From Acidimicrobiia bacterium (GTDB lineage Bacteria > Actinomycetota > Acidimicrobiia > Acidimicrobiales > Ilumatobacteraceae), in contig JAUHYJ010000299.1 in assembly GCA_030425785.1 (NCBI GenBank), positions 1 to 5,351 of the forward strand: DNA of 5,351 nt, read 5' to 3'. The notes beneath the pieces were generated by a model. The model ran no database searches. It was not told where the DNA came from and saw nothing but the letters and a program-made list of their open reading frames with translations. The position numbers and the translations under genes are program-made. Shown in pieces: positions 4,405-5,351 of the stretch (positions within the stretch are counted from its first letter, which is position 1; every line of letters begins with the position of its first letter).

Positions 4405-4923
4405 ATGAAGGCATCAGCTGTCTCCCGCCTCGTCCGCATGGTCTTATCGGCGGCGCTCGCCGCCACCGCCCTGGTCGGGATCAGTAGCGCTGCGTCAGCG
4501 GGCGGATGGGCCGTTGCATCGCTCGAGTCGATGCCGACGCCACAGCCCGGGACGACGACCGAGGTGGAGTTCACCATCCTGCAGCACGGTGTCACCCCTG
4601 CTGAACTCGACGAAGGCGTCGGCATCGAGATCACAGATCCCGATGGCGGCACGTCGTTCTTTCCGGCGATCTCCAACGGCCAGGTCGGCCACTACGTCGC
4701 CACCGTCACGTTCCCGGACGTTCCGGGAACGTACGAGTGGCGGGTCCAGATGGGTTGGTTCGGGCCACACGAACTGGGCGCGATGGATGTCGAAGCTGCT
4801 GCGACCACCGGCTGGGGGTGGTCGACGGTCCGGTGGATGGCGCTCGGGGCGTCGCTGGTCCTCGCCGCCGTTGCCGCCATCGATTTCGCAGCGTCGCGCC
4901 GCAGGCATCTGGCCGTCGGATGA
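4405..4923 (+). CDS. Secreted, membrane-anchored YtkA/FixH-like domain protein
   Basis: A 172-residue envelope protein. Residues 1-32 are a classic signal peptide: Lys2, Arg8 and Arg11, a hydrophobic run (about 12-25) and an ASA cleavage site at 30-32. Residues about 36-130 form a beta-rich extracytoplasmic domain, with PTPQPGTTTEVEFTILQHG (44-62) and VTFPDVPGTYEW (101-112). This is the pattern of YtkA/FixH-like immunoglobulin-fold domains, often found with copper or cytochrome oxidase genes. Residues about 144-163 are a transmembrane helix followed by RRRH, so the C-terminus is cytoplasmic. ATG 4405 is chosen because it starts the signal peptide; no Shine-Dalgarno precedes it. Its stop overlaps the cytochrome c start by four bases, so they are co-translated and probably share an electron-transfer job. 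Family assignment is by pattern only; a generic Ig-like protein is the alternative. Confidence 0.75.
   Translation: MKASAVSRLVRMVLSAALAATALVGISSAASAGGWAVASLESMPTPQPGTTTEVEFTILQHGVTPAELDEGVGIEITDPDGGTSFFPAISNGQVGHYVATVTFPDVPGTYEWRVQMGWFGPHELGAMDVEAAATTGWGWSTVRWMALGASLVLAAVAAIDFAASRRRHLAVG
4708..4732. repeat. Perfect 11-bp stem, 3-base loop hairpin inside the YtkA-like gene
   Basis: ACGTTCCCGGA (4708-4718) and TCCGGGAACGT (4722-4732) are exact reverse complements around a CGT loop. The sequence encodes the conserved TFPDVPGTY segment. It has no following T-tract. It could be an mRNA structure or intragenic site, or a by-product of codon choice for this motif. Confidence 0.6.
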
Positions 4924-5312
4924 GCATGATCGGACGCCTGTGCGCCCTGGCAGCGTTGACCGTCGCGGGCGTCACCGTCATGTTCTGGGACGGTGGCACC
5001 TCGCCGGTGTCGCGGCCCTCGCTCGACGGCGCTGCGCTGTTCCAGGCCAAGGGCTGCGCCAGCTGCCACGACGGACCGGATTCCGCCGCCCGAGTGGGCG
5101 GCTTCCCCTCACTCGATGGCGCAACCGACTGGGCGGCACACCGCCGCCCAGACCTGACGGCGCGCGACTATCTCGCCGAGTCGATCATTGCGCCCGACGT
5201 GTTCGTCTCGCCGGCCTTCACCGGTGGCAACGGCCCGGCAACGGCAATGCCAAACCTCGCCGTGACCACCGACGAGGTCGACGCACTCGTCGACTACCTC
5301 ATGACGAAGTGA
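4920..5312 (+). CDS. Membrane-anchored monohaem class I cytochrome c
   Basis: A 130-residue c-type cytochrome. Residues about 4-23 form an uncleaved signal anchor (IGRLCALAALTVAGVTVMFW), so the haem domain faces outward. The haem attachment motif is CASCH, with Cys46, Cys49 and axial His50, in the context DGAALFQAKGCASCHDGP. The distal ligand is probably Met110 in TAMPNLAVT, followed by the usual C-terminal helix TTDEVDALVDYLMTK. Both ends therefore match single-haem class I cytochromes that carry electrons to or from a membrane oxidase. ATG 4920 overlaps the preceding stop (ATGA, 4920-4923); ATG 4926 is an alternative. The coupling to the YtkA-like gene implies a joint role, and oxidase or dehydrogenase genes may follow beyond the right edge. 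The frame is open upstream to 4737, but that part is Arg-rich shadow of the previous gene. Confidence 0.9.
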   Translation: MSMIGRLCALAALTVAGVTVMFWDGGTSPVSRPSLDGAALFQAKGCASCHDGPDSAARVGGFPSLDGATDWAAHRRPDLTARDYLAESIIAPDVFVSPAFTGGNGPATAMPNLAVTTDEVDALVDYLMTK

Positions 5313-5351
5313 CCTGCGCCGGCACTCGCTGATCAGTTGCGAGCTCCCACC

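Noticed and set aside
5325..5343. CTCGC/GCGAG inverted repeat after the cytochrome gene
   Set aside because: Only five base pairs with a 9-base loop and no T-run; the window ends eight bases later, so it cannot be told apart from chance or the next gene's leader.
1..5351. CRISPR array, tRNA/rRNA genes, phage or transposon ends
   Set aside because: No regularly spaced repeats, cloverleaf-like segments, rRNA motifs, integrase or transposase frames were seen on either strand.

Overview
The window comes from a GC-rich bacterium, roughly two thirds G+C by eye. Third codon positions are nearly all G or C, and in-operon gene junctions are short overlaps. Together with two possible leaderless starts and a VapBC pair of actinobacterial style, this suggests an actinobacterium, perhaps of the Acidimicrobiia type. 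The lineage is inference only. No rRNA, tRNA, CRISPR array, insertion sequence or transposase is visible. Every gene is intact except the first, which runs off the left edge.

Layout. (1) Positions 1-2503, minus strand: a tightly overlapping three-gene operon, read right to left. A PanB-fold protein comes first, then a complete Gfo/Idh/MocA oxidoreductase, then the N-terminal half of a second, IolG-like oxidoreductase. The PanB-like protein keeps the fold signatures of ketopantoate hydroxymethyltransferase but has lost most of its metal and substrate ligands. The operon therefore looks like a sugar or polyol catabolic unit, not pantothenate synthesis. (2) Positions 2504-2660: a divergent control region with a good minus-strand promoter, an adjacent short palindrome and a probable promoter for the plus-strand gene. 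(3) Positions 2661-3515, plus strand: purU, formyltetrahydrofolate deformylase, with ACT and formyl-hydrolase domains and a complete catalytic triad. (4) Positions 3545-4191, minus strand: a VapBC toxin-antitoxin pair convergent with purU, with an inverted-repeat operator over the antitoxin start codon. (5) Positions 4208-4404: an intergenic stretch rich in inverted repeats. (6) Positions 4405-5312, plus strand: a secreted, membrane-anchored YtkA/FixH-like protein translationally coupled to a small membrane-anchored monohaem cytochrome c, probably part of an envelope electron-transfer locus continuing to the right. Positions 5313-5351 hold no recognisable gene.

The strongest candidate for something new is the degenerate PanB-fold protein encoded with two NAD(P)-dependent sugar-type dehydrogenases. 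The small regulatory structures around vapBC and upstream of the YtkA-like gene are secondary leads. The rest is ordinary housekeeping or accessory content.
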